DNA of 64,000 nt, taken from contig JAQISU010000119.1 in assembly GCA_029339505.1 (NCBI GenBank), positions 603,001 through 667,000 of the forward strand, written 5' to 3'. This document shows, in pieces, positions 31,332 to 42,745 of this stretch (position 1 is the stretch's first letter; each line of letters opens with the position of its first letter). The DNA comes from Unio delphinus. Its lineage: Eukaryota; Mollusca; Bivalvia; Unionida; Unionidae. The notes beneath the pieces are model-generated. The model had not been told where the DNA came from. It worked only from the letters and a program-made list of their open reading frames with translations, and did not search any database. The translations under genes and the position numbers were made by a program.

Positions 31332-32586
31332 TGTGAATTTCCCTATACCAGTCCCCGTGAAGGAAATCGCGTTAGCAAAATTACGAGTATACCATAGTTG
31401 GCTAAATATCAGATCAAAATCATTTGGTGGTCAACAACCCAATAATTCACTGGTATTTGCGTATAAGAATAAAGACGACGGTACCCCAGACTGGAACGTT
31501 GTTTCAATACCAACCGGATCATACCAAATTGAACAAATCAATGCTGAATTGCAACGTAGAATAAAATCGATTACTGGAACAGAATAAAAAATCGCTATAA
31601 CGGTTCATGAGCCGACGCTATCATCTGCCATTGAAATAAGCACAGATGGTTACGTTGTAGATATCTATCAGAGTTCTATAAGGACCATACTGGGATGGCC
31701 TGAATTACCACCCCGGGGAGAAACCGTTAATTTACCAGAACCACAAAAATCTGATTATATCACCGACAGTAGAAAATCTGATAATCCAATAAAGAGTTAT
31801 AGCGATTACAATAAATTGAATTTTTTTCATGAATTGATAGATTCTTCCACTAAGAGAGAAATCTACTTTATTCGACAGGATAAAATCACTGAAAATTTCA
31901 CAGCGTTCAATAACGATATTTCACTGTTGTTGGTATCCCTCAAATCCGGTGCTCTCACCCGAGATGAATTTATCAGCGTCGTAGAAACATGTAACAAAAT
32001 CATCAATGACATGGAAACATTTCATTCACAAATTATTCAAGAGGTATTAGGTGACGATAATCCTAATACGAAAATAGAATTTGCGACAGAGTATAGTATA
32101 CGCGTAGAAGATATCCCCACACTCAAACTACGCGGATATAACGTACCAGAACTAAAAAAACTTCTCAGTGACACCATCGATGTTGGTTTTAAAATAATTC
32201 ATGATACGTGGAAAAAAACAACATCACCGGAAATAAAAATCCTCAAACATAATAATGACCCAGACTGTGGCGGCAGGCATATCGCTCCTCAAAATGTGAA
32301 TATATCCTCGGTGATAGCGCTCAATTTAGTATGCGATGTTATCGAAGGAAGTTATCAAATAAATCTTGAACGATCAAATCAAGCTCAGCAGGGATATATT
32401 CTGTATTCATTTGCACCAACAGCTTCTCCTGGGTTTCTAATAATTGAGTCTCCGGTTAATCCAGTCTATATGCAATGTCATAATAATTCATTAACCAGAA
32501 TCAATTTTAAACTCACTGACCAGTCTAATAATCTGATTGATTTACAAGATGAAGTTCTACAAATTAGTATGTTTGTGAAGTCCTAA
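31234..32586 (+). pseudogene. Minor capsid (penton-like) protein, one in-frame TAA
   Basis: 451 codons including TAA at 31585-31587; the frame is the same on both sides. The N-terminal half has a jelly-roll-like stretch (ALAKLRVYHSWLNI, NSLVFAYKNK, WNVVSIPTGSYQIEQINAEL, a typical Polinton mCP signature). A mostly helical insert follows (about 31816-32060). The C-terminal half carries VDVIEG-type residues: VCDVIEGSYQINLE, GYILYSFAPTASPGFLIIES and FKLTDQSNNLIDLQDEVLQ, a conserved end module of Polinton pentons. It should occupy the capsid vertices. TATAATAAC precedes the ATG. Its stop lies in the first bases of the right terminal repeat. Confidence 0.85.
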
Positions 32587-32820
32587 GGACTTTCGTCGTG
32601 AAAATCATTTACGATGCAATTTCCCCCCATAGCGTCTTCGAGAATTTTGTCTCATTGGTCCCCTTAATTTGACAAAATCATTAAGGCTCCATTTTACAAA
32701 AGGAGACTTATTTTTTTTTTGGTTAAAACATGAGATTTCGTAGGAAGGCTCTATTTGCCATTTTGAGAGTTAAAAATGATTTAACCAAAAAAAGTTGTCC
32801 GATTCGCCCTCCCTGCTGCT
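32581..32820 (-). repeat. Polinton right terminal inverted repeat (240 bp)
   Basis: Inverse of 17951-18190, from TCCTAAGGACTTTCGTCGTG inside to GGGCGAATC-type sequence and CCCTGCTGCT outside. The minor capsid stop codon is at its inner edge, so the element has almost no spacer at this end. Confidence 0.95.
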
Positions 32821-32825
32821 TGTAC
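32820..32825. repeat. Polinton target site duplication, right (TTGTAC)
   Basis: Matches 17945-17950; the first T is shared with the terminal repeat. Confidence 0.8.
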
Positions 32826-33072
32826 TCTTGCACCTTTTGAATGGGCACCCCATATGGAACATGGTGCAACTCCAGAAGGTACAAATGTACAACATGTGCA
32901 TCTTTGACACTAAATAATTATGCAAGGCACTGTCAGACTTTACTAATGTATATGTTGTAAATAGATACATATGCATTGAAATTTAAAAATCAGTCTTTGT
33001 TCCTGAAAATCAGTATTTTTGTCACAAGGAATCAGTATTTTTGCACTCGGCAGTTGGCAGCTATGGGTCAGT

Positions 33073-33839
33073 GTCATCAATGACAGTGGTGTCAATTACC
33101 AGAAGTGAGTAAAGTTTTGTTGGACTGAGCTTTTGTGTATTTCCCATGACTTTGATGAAAACTTTACCAATAGAATTTGTGTTGCACCTTTTCATTTTCT
33201 AGCACTGATTGATAATAAGGTTAATTTTTTTAAAGCCAATTAGTTTGGATTTTATACTGTTCTCAATGTACATTCATTGGGGCATTTTAAAGACTACATC
33301 CATAAATAAGTCAGTCCACACACTGAAAGATTCATCTGTCTCTGATCAAAAATTTGGATTATATTCCTTGGAAATTTATTTTGGTCCTCCAGAAATAGAA
33401 CTTTATTTAGTCATTCTGAAATAGTTCTACATTACAAAACCTTAATGACCTGTAAGAGATAGTTTTGTGTGTTTTTTTTTCTTCTCCATTTGTCTTATAT
33501 TTTAGCTTTCGTGTGAAAAAGTAGGATAGTGATTGTACAATAACTGGTGTCATGCAGCAGGTGTCAGTTTGTTTTTGCCAGTCAGTAAATGGGAGCCAAG
33601 TGTACATGCATACAGTAAAGACATTGGTCCTATAATACATATAGACCATTTATGTACAGGAAGGCAATTGAAGTTCACTATTTTGGAGACATTCAGATAT
33701 GTTGAATAGTTTTTTTGTATTGCTTAATATGGAAACTGTTGTCAAATAGCACAATAATATAAGATTGAAAAATAATGTAAATGTTAGTAATGCATCTCTG
33801 CGTCTTCAAAATAATAAGCTGAACTTCAATTTCTTTCAG
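33073..33839. other. Intron 3' part, no gene seen
   Basis: AT-rich intron of the host gene ending in the acceptor CAATTTCTTTCAG at 33839. Nothing else recognised. Confidence 0.5.
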
Positions 33840-34252
33840 CTGCAACAACAACAACAACAAAAGCAACAACAACAATAACAGAAACAACAACAGAAACAAG
33901 TGAGACATCAGCATCAACATCATCAATCATCAACACATCAATGATCAGCACATCAATAATCAATACATCAACAATAAACACATCAATAATCAACACATCA
34001 ACAATTAGACAAGGTGCAAATGACAGGCATCGGCTTGTAATAATTATCAGTGTTAGTGCTGGTGTCATAGTGCTTGTTACAGTCATCATCATCTGCTGCT
34101 GCTTGCACCAATGCCGCAAGAGGAAAAAAGACCAAACTAAACACAAGGCACATCATGCCAAAGCTAGAAATGAATCCAAATCTACCAATGAACAAAATGA
34201 ATTACATAATGTAACTAACACTTCACAAGTTGATTCTTGTATTAAGATGTGA
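33840..34252 (+). CDS. Terminal exon of host gene: Thr/Ser stalk, transmembrane helix, cytoplasmic tail
   Basis: The acceptor ends at 33839; the exon enters in phase 1, matching the exons at 3159 and 8102. It codes a Thr-rich stretch from CAA/ACA repeats, a micro-repeat of STI/STIINT units (about 33905-34010, O-glycosylation-prone), a basic RQGANDRHR, a transmembrane helix (LVIIISVSAGVIVLVTVIII), a Cys cluster (CCCLHQC, possible palmitoylation), and a Lys/His-rich tail ending at TGA 34250-34252. AATAAA at 34408-34413 can serve as polyadenylation signal. The product is a single-pass type I membrane protein with the Ig domain outside. The 25.7-kb intron before this exon holds the Polinton. Confidence 0.7.
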
Positions 34253-34407
34253 GTAAAGTTCCAAAGACAAAATCTGAATAAGGAAATTCAAATGCACAAA
34301 TTCAGTCAAGTACACTTATTTAATCAAACAAGCACTAAACACCAGAATGGGAATGATAAAGAAAAGTGAAATTAAAGAAGTTAAACATGCAAAGTAAAGA
34401 TAAAAAC

Positions 34408-34413
34408 AATAAA
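34408..34413 (+). terminator. Candidate polyadenylation signal AATAAA
   Basis: Lies 156 bp after the host gene stop codon. Other AATAAA hexamers are frequent in this AT-rich DNA, so specificity is weak. Confidence 0.4.
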
Positions 34414-34890
34414 GTTCATTCCCAAAAGCATTTTCATTTAATATCTTAAAGTTGAACTCATTTCAAATTAAATTTACTGTGCTTGTTGAAAAGTTAATAT
34501 CTTTTGAAAGACTTGGTGAGTGAAAATTTACATTCTATGAGTTGAAGAAATTTTGCTTGAAAAAATCTGTAAAATTTAGCTTATCATTCATGAATAATAA
34601 TGATTTGATTAAATAAAACCACAAAATAATGCAGCCAACAGTACATGACTGTGATATAGTTGTCAGGTGTTATTAACAAACTTTGTCACTAGCACTTGAA
34701 ATTCTGATAATATATTACCGAAAATTGTGTTGAAATATTTGGACAGTTTACATTAGCCCATTGATTCTTGAATCTAAACAAAATGCATTTACAAAAACAA
34801 ACTTTTCAAAGTGACTCTTCTGTTTAATCTTTAATTTGCAAAAGTCAACAACTATAAGCTTACACGGAAATGATCATGATCTGTATGGCA
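34414..34890. other. Intergenic, nothing recognised
   Basis: AT-rich sequence between the host 3' end and the first satellite array. Confidence 0.5.
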
Positions 34891-35595
34891 CAGACAACTA
34901 ATTCAATTCCTATAGACAACTAATTCAATTCCTACAGACAACTAATTCAATTCCTATAGACAACTAATTCAATTCCTATAGACAACTAATTCAAATCCTA
35001 TAGACAACTAATTCAATTCCTATAGACAACTAATTCAATTCCTACAGACAACTAATTCAATTCCTATAGACAACTAATTCAATTCCTATAGACAACTAAT
35101 TCAATTCCTATAGACAACTAATTCAATTCCTACAGACAACTAATTCAATTCCAATAGACAACTAATTCAATTCCTACAGACAACTAATTCAATTCCTATA
35201 GACAACTAATTCAATTCCTATAGACAACTAATTCAATTCCTACAGACAACTAATTCAATTCCTATAGACAACTAATTCAATTCCTACAGACAACTAATTT
35301 AATTCCTATAGACAACTAATTCAATTCCTACAGACAACTAATTCAATTCTGATAGACAACTAGTTCAATTCCTATAGACAACTAATTCAATTCCTACAGA
35401 CAACTAATTCAATTCCTATAGACAACTAATTCAATTCCTATAGACAACTAATTCAATTCCTATAGACAACTAATTCAATTCCTACAGACACCTAATTCAA
35501 TTCCTATAGACAATTAATTCAATTCCTACAGACAACTAATTCAATTCCTATAGACAACTAATTCAATTCCTATAGACAACTAATTCAATTCCTAT
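34891..35595. repeat. 22-bp satellite array, about 32 copies
   Basis: Unit CAGACAACTAATTCAATTCC plus TA, with T/C variation (CCTATAGAC or CCTACAGAC). The two variants alternate irregularly, giving a higher-order pattern. Very low divergence suggests recent amplification or gene conversion. Confidence 0.95.
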
Positions 35596-36719
35596 GCACT
35601 GTAAAGTTAATGTTGGCCAAATTACTTAACTTTTGTGGTAAAATTAGCAAACAAGGCTAAAACTTTTGAGTGATCTCTCAGAGAAAATTGTATAATGATA
35701 AAAACACTATGCTGCACTCTTTTCTAATGACACAAATTCCATTTTCCACAACAAAAATAAAGTCCAGTTAGACAGCCCTGTTTCCATTCAGTACTACCTG
35801 TGAGATGGCAGTGGCAAAATACAATTTGTTTTAGGTTCAATAATGTGGCTGTTTCCTTAAATCTAACTCTAAATATAATAGTTTCTGGTCACAATTTGCC
35901 TATTTACATATTTCATTGTTTATTAACCTACTTTCATATGATTTGTTTATGATGCATGTAGTACATACAAGCAGGTAAAAGGAATTTACCATCATAGGGG
36001 GTTGAAAACTCACTAACATTTCACTTACCCAGTCAGGCAAGTATTAAACAATTTTACTTGCCCAGAATAAACTCTTAAATTAAAACAGTACATAAATATA
36101 AAATAATAATTTTAAAGACTTAAATTTGATCATCTTGGGTTTAGAAAAGTATTTTGTTCTGGTTTATTTTCTGATTTTGTATTGTTGTACAGGTCAAAAA
36201 TATTCATAAATATATGTGGATAATGTTTAAACTTAACATTCTGTTTAGTGAATGAACAAATTCTTTCAAGAGTGGTAATTATTGCATCACAACAATATTG
36301 ACAGGTGATAAAATATAACATAGCTTCTTCTGATTGCATATATCTTTTAAGTAGAACCTTTTTTTAGGAGAAAGGAAATCAAAAGACATAAAGAAATATT
36401 TCGGAGTTCTCTGCAAAAATTGGGATATATAATATGAAAGTGGGAGGTAGGTGTGGAACAACCCCAAAATTCGGAAGGTTTTTTTTTCTCCCAGCATGAG
36501 AGTTGACAGGTTTATAAACACTTATCACAGGGATTGGCTGGTACCACCCTAAGTTTGGCAAGTCAGTATTCTAGAACTGTAATAAGAACATGTTGTTTCT
36601 GACTTGTTTAGGCATTAACATTCTGTGAATAATGGAAATGGATGAGTGATATTTAGAGATGGTCCAGACATCTGTGAGGTGTTGTTCTACATAGCACTGT
36701 GAGAAATCTTAGGTCTTCT

Positions 36720-37230
36720 TATACCTAATAATATAACATGGAACCAAAATCTGTCACTATTTACTAGAATGTATCCTTAGTTTTATTATCAGAAACCCGT
36801 GAGTGGTCACTAAAATGTGTCATTAGTTGTACTTTCAGACATTCTTGTCAGTGTTCATTAGAGTGTGTCCATAGTGATATTTTCAGAAATATGTCAGCAT
36901 TCACTCTCAGTATCCTTAGTTATTAGAAATTCAAGTCAGTCTTCACAAAAATGTGCCCTTAGTTATCAGTTCAGAAATCCGAGTTAACTTTCACTAGAAT
37001 AGAATGTGTCCTTACTTATACTTTCATTAATATTAGTGTTCACTAAAATGTACCCTTAGTTATCAGTTCAGAAATTCCAGAATAGAATGTGTCTATGTTA
37101 TACTTTAATAAATCGTAAGTGTTTACTAAAATGTGCCGTTACACAGTCAGAAATCCCAATCAATATTCACAAAAATATGCCCATAATTGTACTTTCAGAA
37201 AACCTAGCCAGTGTTTATTCAAGTACAATG
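36720..37230. repeat. Degenerate tandem repeat of roughly 55-65 bp, left part
   Basis: Recurring phrases GTTCACTA(A/G)AATGT, CCTTAGTTAT and TTCAGAAATCC appear about eight times with heavy divergence. The same family reappears at 40150-40500, on the other side of the 69-bp array. Confidence 0.65.
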
Positions 37231-37495
37231 TTCATGTATTATAAAAGACGGTCTGTTGATGTGTATTTGATCCTTGTTTCTAACACTATTGATTTACCAC
37301 AGATGTATGGCAAGCTGATGATGGTTTTATTTAGTTGTGTTCTTCTTGTCGGGGATTTTGAAAATTCACTGAATAGCCATTTACTCATGGTGCACCTTTC
37401 ACATGTTCTGCTTCTTAAGTTCTGTCTTTCTCATCAGTGACTTGTGAGTTAGCGCAGTACAATAATGATCTCACTACTTAAAGGTTGTGTTCCAG

Positions 37496-39728
37496 ATGAT
37501 GATTGGGAAAATGTTAATGTATTGCTCCATATCAGTTATTTTTTATAAGCAGTGATTTTGGTTGATGATGATTGGGAAAATGTTAATGTATTGCTCCATA
37601 TCAGTTATTTTTTATACACAGTAACTTTGGTTGATGATGATTGGGAAAATGTTAATGTATTGCTCCATATCAGTTATTTTTTATAAGCAGTGACTTTGGT
37701 TGATGATGATTGGGAAAATGTTAATGTATTGCTCCATATCAGTTATTTTTTATAAGCAGTGACTTTGGTTGATGATGATTGGGAAAATGTTAATGTATTG
37801 CTCCATATCAGTTATTTTTTATACACAGTAACTTTGGTTGATGATTGGTAAAATGTTAATGTATTGCTCCATATCAGTTATTTTTTTTATACACAGTAAC
37901 TTTGGTTGATGATGATTGGGAAAATGTTAATGTATTGCTCCATATCAGTTATTTTTTATACACAGTAACTTTGGTTGATGATGATTGGTAAAATGTTAAT
38001 GTATTGCTCCATATCAGTTATTTGTTTATAATCAGTGACTTCGGTTAATGATGATTGGTAAAATGTTAATGTATTGCTCCATATCAGTTATTTGTTTATA
38101 ATCAGTGACTTCGGTTAATGATGATTGGTAAAATGTTAATGTATTGCTCCATATCAGTTATTTGTTTATAATCAGTGACTTCGGTTAATGATGATTGGTA
38201 AAATGTTAATGTATTGCTCCATATCAGTTATTTGTTTATAATCAGTGACTTCGGTTAATGATGATTGGGAAAATGTTAATGTATTGCTCCATATCAGTTA
38301 TTTTTTATTAAGCAGTAACTTTGGTTGATGATGACTAGGAAAATGTTAATGTATTGCTCCATATCAGTTATTTTTGTTATAAGCAGTGACTTTGGTTGAT
38401 GATGACTGGGAAAATGTAAATGTATTGCTCCATATCAGTTATTTTTGTTATAAGCAGTGACTTTGGTTGATAATGACTGGGAAAATGTTAATGTATTGCT
38501 CCATATCAGTTATTTTTGTTATAAGCAGTGACTTTGGTTGATGATGACTGGGAAAATGTTAATGTATTGCTCCATATCAGTTATTTTTGCTATAAGCAGT
38601 GACTTTGGTTGATGATGATTGGGAAAATGTTAATGTATTGCTCCATATCAGTTATTTTTTTTATATACAGTAACTTTGGTTGATGATTGGGAAAATGATA
38701 ATGTATTGCTCCATATCAGTTATTTTTGTTATAAGCAGTGACTTTGGTTGATGATTGGGAAAATGTTAATGTATTGCTCCATATCAGTTATTTTTTTTAC
38801 ACAGTAACTTTGGTTGATGATGATTGGGAAAATGATAATGTATTGCTCCATATCAGTTATTTTTGTTATAAGCAGTGACTTTGGTTGATGATTGGGAAAA
38901 TGTTAATGTATTGCTCCATATCAGTTATTTTTTATACACAGTAACTTTGGTTGATGATGATTGGGAAAATGTTAATGTATTGCTCCATATCAGTTATTTT
39001 TTTATAAGCAGTGACTTTGGTTGATGATGACTGGGAAAATGTTAATGTATTCTATTGCTCCATATCAGTTATTTGTTTATAAGCAGTAACTTTGGTTGAT
39101 GATGATTGGGAAAATGTTAATGTATTGCTCCATATCATTAATTTTTTGATACACAGTAACTTTGGTTGATGATTGGGAAAATGTTAATGTATTGCTCCAT
39201 ATTACTTATTTTTGTATACACAGTAACTTTGGTTGATGATGACTGGGAAAATGTTAATGTATTGCTCCATATCAGTTATTTTTTTATAAGCAGTGACTTT
39301 GGTTGATGATGACTGGGAAAATGTTAATGTATTGGTCCATATCAGTTATTTGTTTATAAGCAGTGACTTTGGTTGATGATGACTGGGAAAATGTTAATGT
39401 ATTGGTCCAAATCAGTTATTTGTTTATAAGCAGTAACTTTGGTTGATGATTGGGAAAATGTTAATGAATTGCTCCATATCACTTATTTTTGTATACACAG
39501 TAACTTTGGTTGATGATGACTGGGAAAATGTTAATGTATTGCTCCATATCAGTTATTTTTTTTATAAGCAGTGACTTTGGTTGATGATGACTGGGAAAAT
39601 GTTAATGTATTGCTCCATATCAGTTATTTTTGTTATAAGCAGTGACTTTGGTTGATGATGGCTGGGAAAATGTTAATGTATTGGTCCATATCAGTTATTT
39701 GTTTATAAGCAGTGACTTTGGTTGATCA
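37496..39728. repeat. 69-bp satellite array, about 33 copies
   Basis: Each unit contains GATTGGGAAAATGTTAATG, TATTGCTCCATATCAGTTAT, a T run with TATAAGC or TATACAC, then AGTGACTTTGGTTGATGATG. Length varies (63-70 bp) by T-run length and loss of GAT. Subfamilies are clustered: four consecutive TTTGTTTATAATCAG units lie at about 38010-38260. Confidence 0.95.
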
Positions 39729-40149
39729 GTCATCATGTTTCCAAGAATGGTAGTTTGCCACTTTTTTCTTGCTCAGAAGTGAACAGGATCAGTGAGGTTG
39801 TGATGATCAGAGAACTCCAGCACATGATACTCTAATATAGTTCAAAGTATTGCCCATATATATTGAACACATTGATGGTGGGTTCCTAGCCAATTCCAAG
39901 GTCTTTTTCTTGTATAGATTCGCAATTGGTGAGAATGGGTTTATCCCATTGCTGCTTCATGTTTCTGTTGGTAAAATAGATATGCTATTAGCAGTAGTTT
40001 CTGATGAAGCCAGTGAGGCACCACCAAAATTTGGGAACTCTCAAGATATTTTTGCTATGAGTAAGGGAAAATTATAATAACCATGCATTATCCTGAGCAA
40101 GGGAGCAACTTTTTCAGCTGTATACGTTATTGGTTATATTATGTGAAAG
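39729..40149. other. Spacer between arrays
   Basis: Unique sequence with one 75-codon ORF (39850-40077) lacking any recognised domain. No gene is supported. Confidence 0.4.
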
Positions 40150-40500
40150 CCATGTCAGGTTTGATAGAGTAATCCTTAATTATATCAGAAATCCAAGTCA
40201 CTGTCCTCTAGAATTTATACTTGGTTATATTGTCAGAAATTATTCTAATCACTGCCCACAGCAATTTTTATTTACCTAGTTACAAGAAATTCTAGTCACT
40301 GTTCACTAAAATTTATCTTTAGTTATGTTATCAGAAAACTGCCCATGTTTAGCAGAATATATTGTTAGCTATATTTTCAGAAATCCCAAGTTGGTGTTCA
40401 CTAGAATACATTGTTAGTTTTAATATCAGAAAAAGGAATAATTGGAAAATGATACGGGAATGTGTTCATAGTTATATTATCACAAAATCGGAAAGCATTC
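40150..40500. repeat. Degenerate tandem repeat of roughly 55-65 bp, right part
   Basis: Same family as 36720-37230: TCAGAAAT, CACTAGAAT and TTAGTTATAT phrases recur about six times. It looks like the continuation of that array. Confidence 0.6.
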
Positions 40501-41079
40501 ATCATGTTCTTAGTTAATGAATGAACTGTTTAAATATACATGTACTTCATAACCTTAAATTTGCAATATCACTGTTAAGTATTGCTTTCTTTCTTTGATA
40601 ATTAGGTTTTAAATGATTAATCTTGCTGTTGTATAACTTTGAGATAAAATAAATTTTACATAATGATCAGCTGAAAACGTTTTACAATGAGCCTTCATCA
40701 CACATCATTCTTGGCCTTAATTTATTTTACCTAATTATCAGCCCTTGACTAAGCATAAATGTTAGTGTTGTATCACATTCTTTAATGGAATATTTTTTTT
40801 ATTCACTTTTATAACCAGGAGCACCCAGAGAAATATTTTCAAGGAGTGGTAAACATGTTAGTTGTCAGCTATTAAGCTCTACAAACATGTTTGAAATTCC
40901 AGGGGATATCAAGTGCCCAAACCCACCCCTACTTTATATTTGTGGATATCCATGGCTATAACACAGTCTTATATGTCAGGCCTTAGTTTAAAATGGTACC
41001 CATATGAACAGTTTATAAAGAACGAGCAAAACCAATTTGGACAGCCAAATAGATTTTAATTTATAGCTGTACTCATTAC

Positions 41080-41374
41080 AGACTAGAAGAGCCTATTGGA
41101 TGAGTCTGTTTGCTATTGTCTATCCATTTTGTAACACATGATTGCTATTGCTATTTATCCTAAACTACTTGGATGATTGCCATGAAACTTACATATGAAT
41201 TTTTCTAGTTGGCCCTAAATGAATTCAGATATGGTCACTACAGCAATCATGTTGAAAATCATGCTCTTCATAAATTAATGGTAACATCGACATGCATTTT
41301 GCTGTGAGAGACTTCTTATGATGTCTTGTTGATCCAAAATAAAAATGATGCCAGTCTGGTGTCCAATATGTCCT
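41080..41374 (+). repeat. Dispersed mollusc-type repeat (partial)
   Basis: Phrases CCTAAACTACTTGGATGATTG and CATGAAACTT are separated from TCTTATGATGTCTTGTTGAT; near relatives of the latter occur at 62900-63090. This is a common interspersed sequence type, with no coding content. Confidence 0.5.
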
Positions 41375-42111
41375 CCTTAGCAACCATTTTGTAAATCATG
41401 AAAGCACTACTACTTAGCAACCATTTTGTATATCATGATAGCACTACTACTTAGCAACCATTTTGTAAATCATGATAGCACTACTACTTAGCAACCATTT
41501 TGTAAATTATGATAGCACTACTACTTAGCAACCATTTTGTATATCATGATAGCACTACTACTTAGCAACCATTTTGTAAATCATGATAGCACTACTACTT
41601 AGCAACCATTTTGTAAATCATGATAGCACTACTACTTAGCAACCATTTTGTATATCATGATAGCACTACTACTTAGGAACCATTTTGTGAATCATGATAC
41701 CACTACTACTTAGGAACCATTTAGTCAATCATGATAGCACTACTACTTAGCAACCATTTTGTAAATCATGATAGCACTACTACTTAGCAACCATTTTGTA
41801 TATCATGATAGCACTACTACTTAGCAACCATTTTGTAAATCATGATACCACTACTACTTAGGAACCATTTAGTCAATCATGATAGCACTACTACTTAGCA
41901 ACCATTTTGTAAATCATGATAGCACTTACTTAGCAACCATTTTGTAAATCATGATAGCACTTACTTAGCAACCATTTTGTAAATCATGATAACACTACTA
42001 CTTAGCAACCATTTTGTAAATCATCATAGCACTACTACTTAGCAACCATTTTGTAAATCATGATAGCACTTACTTAGCAACCATTTTGTAAATCATCATA
42101 GCACTACTACA
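41375..42111. repeat. 37-bp satellite array, about 20 copies
   Basis: Unit: CTTAGCAACCATTTTGTAAA plus TCATGATAGCACTACTA. Variants (GTATATC; GGAACCATTTAGTCAATC; loss of CTA) recur in blocks, showing amplification of multi-unit segments. Confidence 0.95.
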
Positions 42112-42699
42112 GTAACTTCTGAACACAAAGTCTTATTGACTGGGGTTTTCAGCATAAAACTAATTTCCATATTCAAGTTTCACCAAGTCTTCCATTGTTG
42201 TAAAAAAAATCATCCTTAACGAAAATGGTGCTCATTTTACCCAATATGGCTGCCACAGTTGCTAATTTGAAACTCTTTTGACACTCAGGACACTCTTTTA
42301 TCACTCTGGAATATCAGAAATGGGTTCAGCATGCTGCAGTAAAAAGAAGAAATAGCCTGATCTTTGAATTCCTGGAAATTTTTTTGGGACATTAGACGGG
42401 CTCTTGTTTTTTCTGCTTTAGTACCTGTTAGTACAATGTTAAACAAAGTAGCATGTGGAAAAGTTCAGTATCCTTAAGAAAAATGAGTCCATGAAAATCA
42501 GTTCTCTGGTGCTGCATAAACCATGGGTTCCTAAGATTGGCTGATTATAAAACAGCCTGGTTAAATGAGGGTCTGACACCTTGGCTAATTTTACTGTATA
42601 ACATGTAGAAATTAAGATACATATTACTTCATTATGGTTCAACAAATCTTCCCTATGAAGTAAATGTTACTATCTTTTAAATTTGTAGACATGGTTATT

Positions 42700-42745
<46 letters not shown>

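Larger units (their letters stand above)
17951..32820 (+). mobile_element. Polinton/Maverick DNA transposon, 14.87 kb, nearly complete but mutated
   Basis: Long terminal inverted repeats beginning AG and ending CT, an integrase, a family-B polymerase, an A32-like ATPase, an adenain-like protease and two capsid proteins together define a Polinton, also regarded as an integrated adintovirus-like virus. Order: ATPase (minus), zinc ribbon/PLA2, integrase (plus), polymerase-helicase (minus), then all plus: Cys-rich protein, HNH, small protein, stem-loop array, small virion proteins, major capsid, PX-like, protease, coiled coil, beta-rich protein, hydrophobic-hairpin protein, minor capsid. It is inserted in an intron of the host Ig gene in sense orientation for most genes. 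Eight genes have lesions, so autonomous activity is unlikely. The polymerase-helicase fusion and the compact gene set make it unlike the best-known animal Polintons. Confidence 0.95.
17138..33064. mobile_element. Older transposon interrupted by the Polinton (probable)
   Basis: ATAGCTGCCAACTG at 17138-17151 is the exact inverse of CAGTTGGCAGCTAT at 33051-33064. Outside these lie TGGTCAGC (17130-17137) and GGGTCAGT (33065-33072), matching at six of eight positions as an 8-bp target duplication would after decay. Without the Polinton the host element would be about 1.05 kb (17138-17950 plus 32826-33064). It encodes nothing recognisable, so it would be non-autonomous. The inverted repeat is short; the superfamily is not certain, though the 8-bp duplication suggests hAT-like. 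Confidence 0.55.

Noticed and set aside
33693..34195. Minus-strand ORFs rich in Leu/Val/Asp opposite the host terminal exon
   Set aside because: Shadows of the CAA/ATC-rich stalk coding sequence and of the transmembrane segment.
34891..35595. CRISPR-like array of 22-bp repeats
   Set aside because: No spacers; a simple tandem array.
41375..42111. CRISPR-like regular repeats (37-bp units)
   Set aside because: Units are directly contiguous with no variable spacers, and the host is a eukaryote; these are satellites.
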